A DNA stretch of 64,000 bases from Lepisosteus oculatus (lineage: Eukaryota > Chordata > Actinopteri > Semionotiformes > Lepisosteidae). This document shows positions 12,637-24,620 of this stretch, in pieces. The notes beneath the pieces were generated by a model. It saw only the letters and a list, made by a program, of their open reading frames with translations, did not search any database and was not told where the DNA came from. Made by a program: the position numbers and the translations under genes. Positions within the stretch are counted from its first letter, which is position 1. The number at the start of each line of letters is the position of its first letter. The stretch spans positions 16,009,444 through 16,073,443 of the forward strand of contig NC_090703.1 of NCBI RefSeq assembly GCF_040954835.1, read 5' to 3'.

Positions 12637-15600
12637 TATGCATTCTCATGATTTCCAGGACAAGTCATATAAGGGACATAGGCTGCAATGGCTTGAATCT
12701 GCCTCATGAACTCATCACCAATTCTCGCATTGTCCTGATGAATGACAGTAAACAGCATCTCAATCATAACAAAGAGCTTTTTTTAATATACCTTTGTTTT
12801 GTACATTCACAAATATAAAACAGTTTCACAAAAGTACTGTATATCCTCATCACATACTTCTTTATTTGTGTTCATTCACACACACACAACTGTGAATGGC
12901 TTGTCTTTTGCCACTGCAAAGGGGTTAGTTAGATTAGATGTGAGCTGTGATGTTAAAAGTGGAGTAAATTGTAAAAAAGCACAAGTAAATACATAATAAA
13001 GCATTGGAAAACAAAGAGCATGGTTTCGATCAAAAGAGTTTCTTTCTTGTCTTTCTTATTACCATACATGTTTATCCCCTTACATAAATGGTAGATTTCG
13101 TCTCTGTTTCGTGTAACTACAGTTGTCTTTGGACTCCTTCAGAGCAGGATATATGTATAAAATGCAATATGGTGTCCAAATTTTAAATGAAAACATACTG
13201 TACAGATGAGAGAGCACCACAGATTAGATGACATAATAAACTGAGGGTTATTAATGTGAAAGTTAATACTAAATTGAATTCCCGTGATGAAGATAAACTT
13301 AGAAGACCATCAAGTAGCAAATATTAGACCATATCTGGGATGATCTCCATCAGATCACTCTTCCTCCAAACTTCTAAAAATAGCTTTGAAATGCAAGATA
13401 TACTGTAATTCTAAGATTTTTGGATTCCATTAAATGTTTTTTCTGGTTTTCCCTTATATTGTGGCTATCGCTGTGCATGAAAACCCCTTATGAAGTTTAC
13501 CATAGTAAAAGATTTTAATGGTTTGCATCCTGTTTTAACCTTGCTCTTTATGCTTTACCTTGCTTTTTGTAGGATCTCACTGTATTTTGCTAAAAGGTTC
13601 CTTTACTTAACAAACGAAGAGTGCAAAACCAAATGTCATTTTCTTTTAAAACCCTGCTTCTAAAAGTATCATATTCACATGCCATATAAATCCACTGAAA
13701 TTAGATCAGCTAATTTAACAACTATTTTAATAGCGATGATTGAAATAAATTCCTGGTGGCAAATCTGATTTTTTTGGGTGTCCTGACAAAATTTGCCAGG
13801 GTCTATTTTTAAGCTACAGGAAAGACTAAAACGGTATTTGACATTCCAGCATAAAGCAATGGTTGCAGTGGTAAGATTGATCGTGTGGTCTTTTTTAAAT
13901 AACTTTTCCATTCTCTGACTTTTTTCCTGTTTCGGCTTTTATGACCTTTGTAAATAAAAATGGAGATGAGAATACCAATGTTCAGACATTTTATTTGACC
14001 ATAATAAGGAAATGTGAAGAATTCAGAATTCAAGAAGATCATAGTGCTTGGTGTGTGTAATGTAATTGAGCACAGCCAGCAGGTTTAATATACATTCCAG
14101 TGGATGAGCTGCTCAAACTGCCAATGCCTTCAAATGCAATAAGAAATACTGATCATTATTTCAGACCACACCAAACGTCCAGAATAATAAGCTATTCAAA
14201 TTTAATTTGAATGTCTTAATGTTGCGCAGATTTAAGGGTGATTTAACTCAACACTAATAAAAACTAAATTGAAGTTTATCATTTTCCCCCAGGTTGGCAC
14301 AGTCGCACATAACACTGATGCCTTACAGCTCTTGCGTCTTGGTTTCGATTCCCAATGGCTGCCTTCTGTTTAGAGTTTGCATGTTCTCCCTGTGGGTTTC
14401 ATCACTCACTCCAGATACATGCTGTCTTGGCTAATTGGCATCTCCGCAATTTTCTTGAGTGTGAGTGAGTGTCTTCCCTGCTTGGGACTGCTGTTCTGTC
14501 CAGCGTGCGTCCTATCTTTCCCCTGTTGTCTATCGACTCAGGCTCATAGCATAGCAATGCTGTGTTTTACTAAGCAAGTATTTAAAAGGGATGGATGAGT
14601 CCCCATGCTCCCCTAAAATAGCTCAAACATATACAGCTAGAATGCTTTAATGATCATGACAATTTTATTAAGTAGAATACGTAGAAAATGTGTCTGCATT
14701 GACGAGCCTTGAAAGGTACATTGCAGTTTTAGTTATCTTCTTCCATTGCCCGGACAAGGAAATGGTGGGCAATTGTTTAGAGATTTAATTGCTGTTGAAA
14801 GCAGATGACAAAGGTGAGATGCAGTTGTCACCTATTTGTGCAGTGTATAAAAGTTCTAAATGCAGTCTCTAGGGCTGGCAACTTGTTTTAGTCACAAACT
14901 GTTACTCTGTCAAAGTCCTGTTTAGAATGCTGTAGTAATTCATGAATAAAGCAAGGCCAAACTGTTTGTCTTTCAACACTTAATCAGAATATACCAAATG
15001 AATTTGTCAATTGTAACTAGGTTGTTCATATTCAAATGGCAAACACATTAGTAACCTCTGCTTTGTATTATTAATCTCCAGGTTATAATCCTTAATTTAT
15101 GTGCTTTTATGGTGGTGTATTGTTTTCCCTCTACACATTTATTTATTTATTTTTAAAGTTAACAAAGGTAATGTAGAAAACACAGTTTTATTAAGTTAAT
15201 TCATCATCTTAAGACACCCAATTGTACACATAATGATAACACACTGTAAAAATGCAGGTGACAGAATGGTCTCCTTTACATCTTGAAAGCCAAGCACAAT
15301 TTTGCTACTTTTTTAAATGTGTTCACTGGGACTTAATAATGCACTCTGGGTCTCTAATTTCATTGTGTCAGAGTGTTTTAGGCATTGTAAATGGAGACTT
15401 TAATAAAACAGTCCACTTCCCCTGCTCTCCCTTGTTACTGATACTGTGGCTTATTGTACTGCTGTATATCTCCCATTGTACAAGAAGACAATGCTGGCAA
15501 GGCTGCTATTGAGTGAGTAGTACAGTATGAACCACATGACAAGAATCTCTTATCACATTTCACGTTATCCGTATTCCAGATTGTAGGGCAAACTAGTTTC

Positions 15601-18600
15601 TCTGGGGCAGACATCTGTCCCTTAGTTGTCCCTAAATATTCTAGGGAACAGGATGCCTTCTAAATGTGGCAAAACATTTCAAAGGGGTATACTATAACAA
15701 TGTGCTCTCCTCTTTGAAGTGATTGTTTGGATACCTTTGTCTAACTACAAGTTTTCAGTTCCATTTTAAGTTGCCTCACTTTTTTTGCCATACCAAATGA
15801 ATGCAAAGCTCTGTGAAGCCTGTCATAATATGGAGCATGGAGTAGTACGATGGTACTGTACTTGAGTACTGAAAATAAACGTGCCCTTGTACTTAAATGG
15901 CTTCGTACTGTTCACAAAGTAGCAGCTGGAAGACTAGAGACGAAAGACGAGAGCTCCTAGACATGTAATCAAAAATAACAGCACATATAGTTATTTAAAA
16001 CAATTAAAAAAGAGAAGAACATTACCTCATCCATGTCATAGGCAAAATCACCTGGAAAACACAAATAATGATTATTATGCATGTGAAAATCACAGTCCTT
16101 TAGCATTCATAGTTTTATCAGTGTTTATTAGATGTTCCGAATGTCAGCAGATACACACAAGTGCATATTAGCAAAAACATATAATAATATAATTCAATAT
16201 TATTATTGATTTGTTTGGCTGATGCTTTATATAAAGTAACTTGTCTCTAAGTATTTATAAAGTTAGGAATTATACAAAAGCAGCCTGAGTGAAGTGCCTT
16301 GCTTAAGGAAACAACTGAAATTCCCCACCTGGGACCTGAACACTGTATTTCTTAGTCCAGAGTCCTGTCCACTATTTTACACTGCTCCCCAAAAATGTTT
16401 ATCTTTTAACCATAGTGTATCGGGTATATTTTGCTTCAAAAACATTACTTTTTCACAGTAAGGGTGATTTAGGTTTTAGGCACTTAGGTAATGCCAACAT
16501 ATGTATAAATATGTGGCCCACAATATGTAAAAAATATTTATCCATTAATGTTTTAATCCATGATGGGACGTCGGTCCATTGCAGGGCACACACAGGCACA
16601 AACACAGTAACGCACACACTCACACCAGGCCTAATCTCCTTGAATCTAATTAACCTACCAGCATGTGAGGAAACCGGAGCACCCAGACGAAAACCATGTG
16701 ATTTTTTAAATCAATGATATAATTCATTTTTATAGTGGTATTAAATGAGCATAGGAAATGCAGTGTTAAAATGTTCGCTAATCACCTCTTTCAAGAAGGC
16801 TTATATGATGCTGAGAGGCCTTAAAATGCAACAATGCTATTGGCTCCAGTACTGATTTCTTGTGTTTTAATGCCTCTCAGATATATAGATGAAATTCCAA
16901 TTTCAATTATTATTTTTAGTTTTTTGGCTACGCAAGTTATGTTGACATAACACCAATATATATAAACATTCTACAGATCTTAATGACCTAAGCACAGTGT
17001 ACCATAACACTTACAGCTAGTTATTGAAATGACCCTTACCAATATGAAGGATGATATCATACATTCCCATCTGAGTTTCCTTCTGAAGCCTGGCTAAAGA
17101 CTGGGGGTTCTCATTGCCCAGGTCACCAAATAGTGCAAACTTAGGGCTCCATTCGGTGCCACTTTTCATTGCAGTGAAGTAGAACATCTCACTCCAGCCG
17201 TCACTGCTACCACAGTGATAAACTGCAAAAAGACAATTACTTCTGGTTAGTCACGAATAAATGATGCTTTAGCCCTGGATTCTTTACATTCTTCCCTTGC
17301 ATGGTGTTTTGAGTGATGTCTCAAGATTGACACTTTTATTCAAAGTGACTTCGATTTGTACTCATTTATGCAGTGGGCATTTACTGAAGCAATCTAAGTA
17401 AAGTACCTTTCTCAGCAAGGTACGCATGGCCTCTCATGGGATTTGAACCCCCAACCAGAGCCCTAACTACAGTTCCACACTGTTGCCCCGAGATACAGTA
17501 TATGCAAGGGCTCAAATAATTGACATCCAAATGAAGACTCTGGCTTGTTATTGTTTTCATTCAATAAGGCTGATAGGTTTTTCCTTTTTTTAAACTTTTG
17601 AATAATTAGAAATCTCAACAAGACAGATTGTGAGAACCAACAAGTCCAAAATCATTTTGGGCTGTTGTCAAACATACACACCCATTAGCATTTAGCTGCT
17701 CTTTCCTGGCAAGGGTTATGACAACCCAGTTCTTATTCTAGTAGTATAAGGGGTAAAGCACATAGTATCTGGCTGGGGCTGCACCCTGGACAGGACACCA
17801 GCTCATCACAGGGCACAAGTAAACACACAGGCACCAATTAAAGGCACTTAGAGACACAATTAACCTAACAAACTAATCTCTGGGAGGTGGGAAGAAACTA
17901 GAACACTACGAGCAGCCACACCACCATGTTGTCCTTTTTCACAATGCATATATATACTGTATATATCTATCTAAACATTCAATTAAAAATACAGAGGGTA
18001 ATGTTTTTGCAAACTGTAAATTGTAGGTTAGTAAGTAGCCATGGGGAATAATAGCTATGAAACACACAAAATACATTTGATTACATACTATAAAACTGCC
18101 ATCTAGTGTACACCTCCGGAATAGTCTGATAAAATCATCCAAACACAAAGGAAATGTGATATAATATTATTACTGGTGAATGGTCTTTAGATGCACTGGG
18201 TTTAGATATTAACTGAAATATGGACACAAAGGCAAATGCCATCTTTTACACTCTTCTTGGTGTTTCTTGCTGTTTGTAAGGTCTAGCTACTGTATAGTGT
18301 ATTTAGTGTCCAGGTGTGTTACACTCCAGAGTAACTCAAAATCCGTTTAAAAGCAGGGCTTTCCAATTCTAGTCCTGTGGGACCAGTATGTCTACAGATT
18401 TTCATTTTCTCCAAGTTAGCCAAGCCAGCAGGTTACAAGCTTTACTGGAGCAATTTAACAGCTTCTCCCAGCTCTTCAGGTGCTGCTGCTATAAAGCTGC
18501 CATGCAAACCTTTCAGGACAAAGACTGATTACCCCTGGTTTATAGTATGTACTGTATACCATGAAAATCACTATTTAGACAGTGTGTGGATCTACAGAGC

Positions 18601-20967
18601 TGCAGCTGAATTATATTTTCCCACTCTTCCTTTTTCCTGATTCAAATAAAAGCAAACAGAAAGGTCTGAGTAAAGCTAAATGTGCTTAAATGTCTCACCA
18701 TATTAAACGGCTGGGGCCAGAAAGTACAGAAAAGGAAGAATAATTCTGCTGAACCATATAAAAATAATACAGTTGAAAGATGACACCCATCATATTAAAC
18801 AATAAACAAGCAGGACATGGGGAAGGGTACACGTGTCTAAATATTTTGAAAACCAGAGCCTTGAGGCACATTTCTTTCCATGCACGTGTAGTTATGTAAA
18901 TGCGATTCGAAAGGGTTTCAAGTAAAAGTGATCTGTTTGTGGTGAACCAGCCACAGCTCATGCAATGTTCTTTTTAGTGGATGCCTGTTACTTGAAAACC
19001 ATTCTTCCCTCTGCCTGGCAGTCTCTCAGTGCTGAGAATACAACGATTAACTCTCTCCCCATATTACACAGTTTGCCAGACAGCACCCCAATCCATTTCT
19101 AGGCAATTTTGTAAACATACAGTACCATAGGTGGAGCCTGGCTTGAGGTCTGTAAGTGTCACCCGATGAATGTGTAGTTTTCTCTTCTCCTTGCCACCAT
19201 CTTCAAAAAGAGTGTAGCTGCCTTTGGCAGTCAGCTCAAAGAGCTTTCCTCCCCAGACTCCATACTCCACCCAGGATTCTGCTTTATCGAAAGTGGTCCA
19301 GGTGATGACCATAGACTGTGGGACTCCTGAAAAGAGAACCAGCTAAAGCTAACTCCTGGGATCAAGGCAAAAAGAATAGGAACAAGTAAAGGTTTATTCC
19401 ATGCTCAAAACAGAAGAAAAGAAGCACAACATTTAGACTGTGGAGCCGATCTTCTCTTTTCTAATATTCTACTCTTTTCTATTTATTCTTTTTTTTACGT
19501 TTTTAAATGGTTTGCTGAAGGAACTTCTTGATCTAGTAAACAGGTTTTGGCTGAATAAGAGGAAATTAAATGAAATAGTACAGTGTTTACATCAGAATAT
19601 ATAAATATAGGCATTCTGTGTCCATGACTATACAAATAAAAGGCTTTAATGACAGACGTAATAGTCTATGTGTTCTCCTCTTTGGCCAGTCTCATTGCCT
19701 AAACCCAATCAGGAATGAACCAACTGAATGAACCAATATTTTTTTAACTACATTCAGTTTTTGCCATGGCTTTGTGAGTCTGTCCTTTCTTAGTCACATT
19801 GGCAGGAATTGGACATGGTATTGGAACTTGCCATTGAGTTGCCAAGTTTCCTGTGTGTTTTGCAAAGTTCATACTCCAGATCACCCATGGAAAATTTTCA
19901 ATACTGATATTCAATATTGATGCTTCTGCGCAGATTTTTTCGTTCTTCCAATACTTTAACCCTTAATAATTTAAATATTAAAGCTACCCTCAAAATCTGC
20001 AAATAATAAAAAAAAACCAATGAAACAGGAATTTCATAACAAAATGTTCTGACCATCCCACATAAGTAAAGCTCACCGCCAAATCCTTAACAGAATGAGG
20101 ACTCATTCCACCTGACCTTAAAAAGTCCTAAAAAAGACCTTTTTTGCTTTCAGGCCAGTTAAGTTTGTAATGTCATTAATTGTCTAGGTCTAATGGCTCT
20201 GCCCTGCAGCTCTCCTGAATTTTCTTCAGTGCTTTTAATCTGTTCTTTTCGTCTATGTTAAGGATTACTTAGTAATGACGTACAGAGTGTCCAAAAGCAC
20301 CCAACTAAACCACATACCTTCATTCTCATCTTAGCATAAATATGGGAAAAATTCCTTATATTTTGAATGATGCAGTTAGTTCATTTTTAGCGTTTAATAA
20401 ACGTGACATTCAGGGATCTGCAAGTAGAAGATTAATAACGGAATATGTGCTTTCTATACTTAAATGTACCTAAATGTTCAACAACATTTTCTTTTGTCTT
20501 ATGTTAAAGACTTTCCTTACTTTTTAAGTCTAGTATCTTCATCCAATTTTTCATCCTATGAAACCTGTTAGCTGTGGTTTTCTTCTAAGTGACTTACTTC
20601 TGGCTGTTCTGTTAAAAACAAATAATTTACCTTCTGTCACACTAAAAAACCTTATACTCAGCAATTCCCACACAATTTTATTGCGCCCATGACTCCTGAT
20701 TCAGCTAGATGCTTTTCTCAGTCTGATATTTTCTTATTTTTACATACTTTCATCATAATGACTGATATTTTTTTCAAACTGAAAGATTGTCACTGTGTTT
20801 TTTTCATTATTTAGAAGATACATTTGATGGAAACAAGTAAACTAATAAAGAACGTTACCTGGGTAAGATATGTGCACCTGTTCTGGTTGTGTACCAATTG
20901 GAGGGACTCCAAGTACAAGGTGGACTCCAAAGCAGGAGAAAATACAGAGTCTCCAAACCAAGTCCAT
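12637..20967 (-). CDS. ACP7: acid phosphatase type 7 (purple acid phosphatase-like), N-terminal half
   Basis: Five minus-strand coding exons: 20859-20967, 19126-19326, 17040-17222, 16026-16051 and 12637-12734, all with GT-AG borders and compatible phases. They encode about 205 residues. ATG at 20967 opens a signal peptide (MDLVWRLCIFSCFG...). A fibronectin-III-like N-terminal domain follows, starting PEQVHISYPG. The metallophosphatase core then starts, with three of the five purple-acid-phosphatase metal blocks: GDLG in exon 3, GDFAYD across the exon 3/4 border (its Tyr is the ligand that colours these enzymes) and CPGNHE in exon 5. The VxxH and GHxH blocks and the rest of the roughly 435-residue protein were not found to the left. 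The enzyme hydrolyses phosphomonoesters at a two-metal centre and is secreted or in the secretory pathway. It is divergent from KATNBL1. Either a large intron continues past the left edge or the gene is truncated. Confidence 0.9.
14290..14605 (+). mobile_element. tRNA-derived or related short interspersed repeat, degraded
   Basis: It reads GGTTGGCACAGTCGCAC, then a B-box-like GGTTTCGATTCCC, then GAGTTTGCATGTTCTCCCTG. This is the layout of a very common fish repeat with a tRNA-like head and a GTTTGCATGTTCTCCC body. It is diverged and ends near AAAAGGGATGGATGAG. It lies in an ACP7 intron. The 73-residue open frame inside it is not a gene. Confidence 0.65.
16195..16390 (-). mobile_element. degraded tRNA-like SINE in ACP7 intron
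   Basis: The plus strand reads AAGTGCCTTGCTTAAGG, then CACCTGGGACCTGAAC and AGAGTCCTGTCCACTAT. This is the reverse complement of a tRNA-like head followed by the usual body. It is heavily mutated and has no clear tail duplication. Confidence 0.5.
16555..16705 (-). repeat. interspersed repeat fragment in ACP7 intron
   Basis: Landmarks GGTCCATTGCAGGGCACACA, CACACTCACACCAGGCC, AATTAACCTACCAGCATG and GAAACCGGAGCACCC identify the body of a very widespread fish repeat. Other fragments lie at 17770-17930 and 61480-61625. The 100-residue open frame over it (16415-16717) is non-coding. Confidence 0.6.
17340..17500 (-). mobile_element. tRNA-derived SINE fragment, reverse
   Basis: GGGATTTGAACCCCCAACC is the reverse complement of a B box. 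It is followed by GAGCCCTAACTACAGTTCCA and preceded by CAGCAAGGTAC, as in fish tRNA-derived SINEs. It is about 130 bases from ACP7 exon 3 and is intronic. Confidence 0.55.
17770..17930 (-). repeat. interspersed repeat fragment, same family as 16555-16705
   Basis: Contains CACCCTGGACAGGACACCAG, CATCACAGGGCACAAG, AATTAACCTAACAAACTAAT and GGGAGGTGGGAAGAAACTAG. It is a diverged fragment in the ACP7 intron. Confidence 0.55.
18350..18500 (+). repeat. degraded interspersed repeat in ACP7 intron
   Basis: The stretch GGCTTTCCAATTCTAGTCCT followed by AGATTTTCATTTTCTCC resembles a common fish repeat consensus (TCTGGTCCTGGAGGAC ... CTGGTTTTCATTCC). A weaker relative lies at 43830-43920. Family not named. 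Confidence 0.35.
19379..19455 (+). repeat. single arm of the 1762-1920 palindromic repeat
   Basis: It starts GGAACAAGTAAAGGTTTATT and continues through a purine-rich tract, CACAACATTTAGACTG and TGGAGCCGATCTTC, tracking the left arm of the 1762-1920 element with scattered mismatches. No second arm follows. It lies about 50 bases upstream of ACP7 exon 2, inside the intron. Confidence 0.65.
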
Positions 20968-21045
20968 CTCTTACTAATGTCGAGAATCACACACCCTTAT
21001 CTGGTTATTCAGAAAAAAGTATAATTTATTATTTATTCCGTAAAG

Positions 21046-21087
21046 CACTTTGATAAGCTACCTTTAAAGGAACTACATAAAATAAAG

Positions 21088-21124
<37 letters not shown>
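21046..21124 (+). repeat. retroposon 3' tail with ATT microsatellite
   Basis: AAAGCACTTTGATAAGCTAC then AACTACATAAAATAAAG runs into an ATT tract. This is the typical 3' end of vertebrate SINE/LINE families; the 5' part is not recognisable. Confidence 0.5.
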
Positions 21125-22504
21125 TGTTGAAAGGAAAATTGTTTAACAATCCTGACCTAAATCAAAGGTTACATTCTAATGTGTGAAACATAGCCTGAAG
21201 AAAACGCACATCTGAAAGTCAAAACACTGTTTTCATAGGTAGAATGAAAATGGTAGTTATCTGTAACAAGTAGCTTGAACACAACACAAATCTAGTACAC
21301 GAAACTACAAGAGAAACTCATGTGATCTTGTCATGTGATCTTGTTTATGATAACAGTTTCTGTTCTGTTGCTTTAAAAGAGCTTAATACACAGCAACTAT
21401 TTTTTTTAATTCATTAAGATGTTTACTGTTTTCATCTCACAGCATTTAACCAAGTGAACATTTTCTTTTGTCTTATGTTCTCAAATAATTGTTCTGTGTA
21501 AACAGAAGATATATAATATTTGAAAGTTGTTTACTTCTTAAAGGATCTTAAATCTTTCAAAAGCAACTGAAAACTGTATTCTTACCTGGTAAGTTATTTG
21601 GATACTATTAAGCACATCACTTTCAGATGTCCCATAACCCTTATTGTCTTTTCTTGGGACATTGGCAGTTTCCTTTTTAACAGCTTTCTCACACAGTTAA
21701 CATCTGTATTCAACTTCCTGTCACATGCAAAGGTTAAGAAGCAACAATCTGTCAGCAAAATGCAACATAAACAAGAAACCACAACGCTCCCAGAATTTAA
21801 TTCCTCAAAGCCGTGAAATGTTTTGGATATATTTTTATTTACACTTATGATACTGTAGTTGTAAACATACAATGTCATTGTGTCATTCAGGAAGTGCTGC
21901 TCATTTTTTTAGACTTGAAAGTTTATTAAATATTAAACAAGGAGCCAAGTGAAACAAGACCATAGTTAACAAAACATCTACTGTACATTTCTTATAACCT
22001 AGGCCAGAAATAAACAGAATTCCCTTTAAAGGCAAAATACACTGCATAATCCATTACATTTTTAAAACAGCAGTTTTAAAATATGCAACAGAGTATGAAG
22101 GACTAATATTGCAATTGAAACTCGACAGCTGGTCTTTCCTGTAAATATTGCAATACGGGTGCTGCTAGTTTTTTATTAAGTTTAGATATGAAAACATATT
22201 GGTAAAGATACAGAATTATTTGCTCGACACATTGAGGGAACAAATTATAATTATGTATGAATATTTTGTCAACACTGGTCATTGCAATAGTTCTAAGATA
22301 TCTCAGAGTAGCTTATTCATTTAAATCGCCTTGTGAATGTTATCTATTAAATTTCAGACACGTTTCAATAATAATGCATAAGAATTTAACTTGTGAAGCT
22401 TTCTTAGTAGCTTCCTTTTTTGTCTCTGCTGCAGAATCTCTAGACCTTGTGTTTCTATATACAGAATCATACACATTTGTGACCTTTTGTTGATACATAC
22501 TTTA

Positions 22505-23480
22505 ATTTATTGTCTCAGATGGGAAATTTGCTTTGAAGGCAGGTAAAAGACATAATACATTTCCACAGCAATTAATTTTAACAAATATGAAACATACATG
22601 TATGATGAGAAAGAAAATAAATATATAAAGTAAAATATAGTCAGTTGTCCAAACTAAGGAGGTTAAACACTGGGAAAAGTTGACTAACGTCTATTGCTCT
22701 TGAATCTAGGCAATCTACTATAGATGGAAGGAGGTCAGTTTTACTGTGCAAGGGGTGGTCATGACAGTTAATGATAACATTGGCATTCCACACTATTTGT
22801 CTGAAAGCTGTAGTTGGCTACCATCACAATCCTGCTCAGTCAGTTTTTATTGTGGGTGTTAAAGTTACCAAAACAGGCTACTGCAGTGAATGTTAGGACA
22901 GATTCAAGGACGGTTCTATGGAATACAGTCATTGTTGTGGTACCCACATTAAAAGAGTGGAGTTTTTCTAGAAAGAACAATTGCTGTTGACTCTTCTTAC
23001 ATACAGTATTCTTGTGCAAAGTGATTAGTATCTTGACACTGTTGACAATTTCAATCTCTAGCTCCTCGATGATTGTTGGTTTTGCAGCTGGTGGTTACTT
23101 TCTATAATCAATAATCATGTCTTTGGTTTTTGACACATTAAGAAAGGAGTTCTTACAACAGCAAACGGAATGATATGTCTGTCCTTCAAAGGGCTTCTAC
23201 AACTATCTGTATACAGAATGTATAGGATGGGGGACAGCACACAGCCCTGAGGAGACCCATTAGGAGAACAAAGCTGCTCTGATATAAAACCATTTACCCT
23301 CAATCTTTGTGATCTGTTGGTCAAAAAGTCTAAGATCCAACCTACAATATTAAAGTCTACATTAAAATGTGATAGTAATTTCTCCACTAATAAGTGTTGT
23401 TGAATGGCGTTAAAGGCTGATGAGAAATCTATATATAAAAGCCTGGTGTGTGGCTTGGGAACTTCTACATATACAAAACA
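22505..23480 (-). mobile_element. dead non-LTR retrotransposon (Jockey/L2-like reverse transcriptase)
   Basis: On the minus strand from about 23460 to 23115 the frame reads YIDFSSAFNAIQ, then WILDFLTNRSQRLRVNG, then NGSPQGCVLSPILYILYT and HIIPFA: reverse-transcriptase blocks of the Jockey/L2 type. The catalytic ADD after PFA is gone. After a deletion and frame change the sequence resumes as FLNVSKTKDMIIDYRK in another frame. The 3' end at 22505-22530 reads (minus) CAAATTTCCCATCTGAGACA followed by ATAAA, matching a second 3' tail at 54432-54560. The copy is inactive. Confidence 0.8.
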
Positions 23481-23794
23481 ATATTAGTGTGTAGAAGTTG
23501 AAAACCCAACAAGTGGGAACTTTGGAAGGTTATTAATATTCAAATTATAGCATTATTATAGCATAATAAGTATTTAATAAATCAAAACTGAATATTATTA
23601 CAAGTGCTGGGGAAATATTCTCTTGATACATTATCAATTTTCAGTTAGTTGTGTATGCGGTATACACTATGTTATTGGGAAGAAAATATTTTTATAGCGT
23701 TAGAGTGATCCATGCAGTCAGTGCACATACTGTAGTTAGACTTTAAGGTAACACATTCAAGCCATGGGGGCTCATTAGGTCAGAGACCATCCCG

Positions 23795-23985
23795 TTTTTT
23801 GCCTTTAATGTCGGGCAGTACAGCCCAACACTCCACGGATAGGACGCCAAGGTATCGCTGGGATTACCTGATGAAAATGCTGATTCCAGGTTACACAGCA
23901 GTGTGTGTTATGGGGACTTCAACCCACAACCTACCATTAAATGCAGAGACCTACAGTACCTACTGCGCTATCTCCACCTTCAAAG
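23795..23985 (-). mobile_element. tRNA-like SINE remnant
   Basis: On the minus strand an A-box-like start (GGTGGAGATAGCGCAGTAGG) is followed by a B-box-like GGTTGTGGGTTGAAGTCCCC. The spacing is longer than in a functional tRNA and no cloverleaf is evident, so I read it as a tRNA-derived SINE head. Confidence 0.45.
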
Positions 23986-24299
23986 TAATATACATTTTGT
24001 AGATAATCAATTTCACCAAACTTCGCATTTAAAAACACAAACCTTTAAAGAAGTAACTTTTTAAAAAGTAACTCTCATCCACACTGATTAAAACACAATG
24101 AGTCGGATACCTAAAATACGATTCAATGACAAAAAAATGCCCGTTATTGTTTCACTGTCATTGCTTTGTAGTGCATATAAGTGCCATTTCATGTCCACAT
24201 TTTATTCTGCTGCGTTTGCTGATGTCGTCAATGTCTCCAAATAGGACAAGTCTGATTTCTCCCCACTTTCAAACAACTATCGACGCAGTTTGCACTCAA

Positions 24300-24620
24300 G
24301 CTGCAGAAATAGCCCCCGGCAGCTGCTCTAATATGGTGTCACGGGATCCCACCTATTTTACTCCTGGACTCGTCGTGCCACTAGGGGGCGCAGTAGCCCA
24401 TGTGACTGCCTAGTCACATCAATCCCAACATGCCGTGTTCCTCTGTTTGAATGGCGCAGGCTCAGCTGGGGGACTGTGAATGTGTGTTTTAGTTCCTTAT
24501 ATTTTTACTTTAATAGACACTTACATATTAAATTTTAGATAAGAAATACAGGAAAGGAATACCACCGTCCGAGGACATTCACTTGCGAGAATCCCCCATA
24601 AACCTTTTCAAAATGTAACG
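24300..24620 (+). promoter_or_regulatory. KATNBL1 promoter region and putative non-coding exon 1
   Basis: CpG-containing sequence (GACTCGTCGTGCC, GGGGGCGCAG, CACCGTCCGAGG) stands out from AT-rich surroundings. A strong donor GTAGGT follows position 24620, giving a plausible untranslated first exon ending there, about 1.5 kb before the exon with the ATG. The transcription start is not visible. CpG-containing DNA continues to about 25560. Confidence 0.45.

Larger units (their letters stand above)
20968..24300. other. intergenic region between ACP7 start and KATNBL1 promoter
   Basis: About 3.3 kb separates the divergent ACP7 and KATNBL1 genes. It holds a SINE/LINE-like tail with an ATT microsatellite (21046-21124), a dead LINE (22505-23480) and a tRNA-like repeat (23795-23985). 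No other coding similarity was seen. Confidence 0.6.

Noticed and set aside
23799-24002. Possible tRNA gene on the minus strand
   Set aside because: A- and B-box-like blocks exist but spacing is too long and no cloverleaf can be drawn; read as a SINE remnant.
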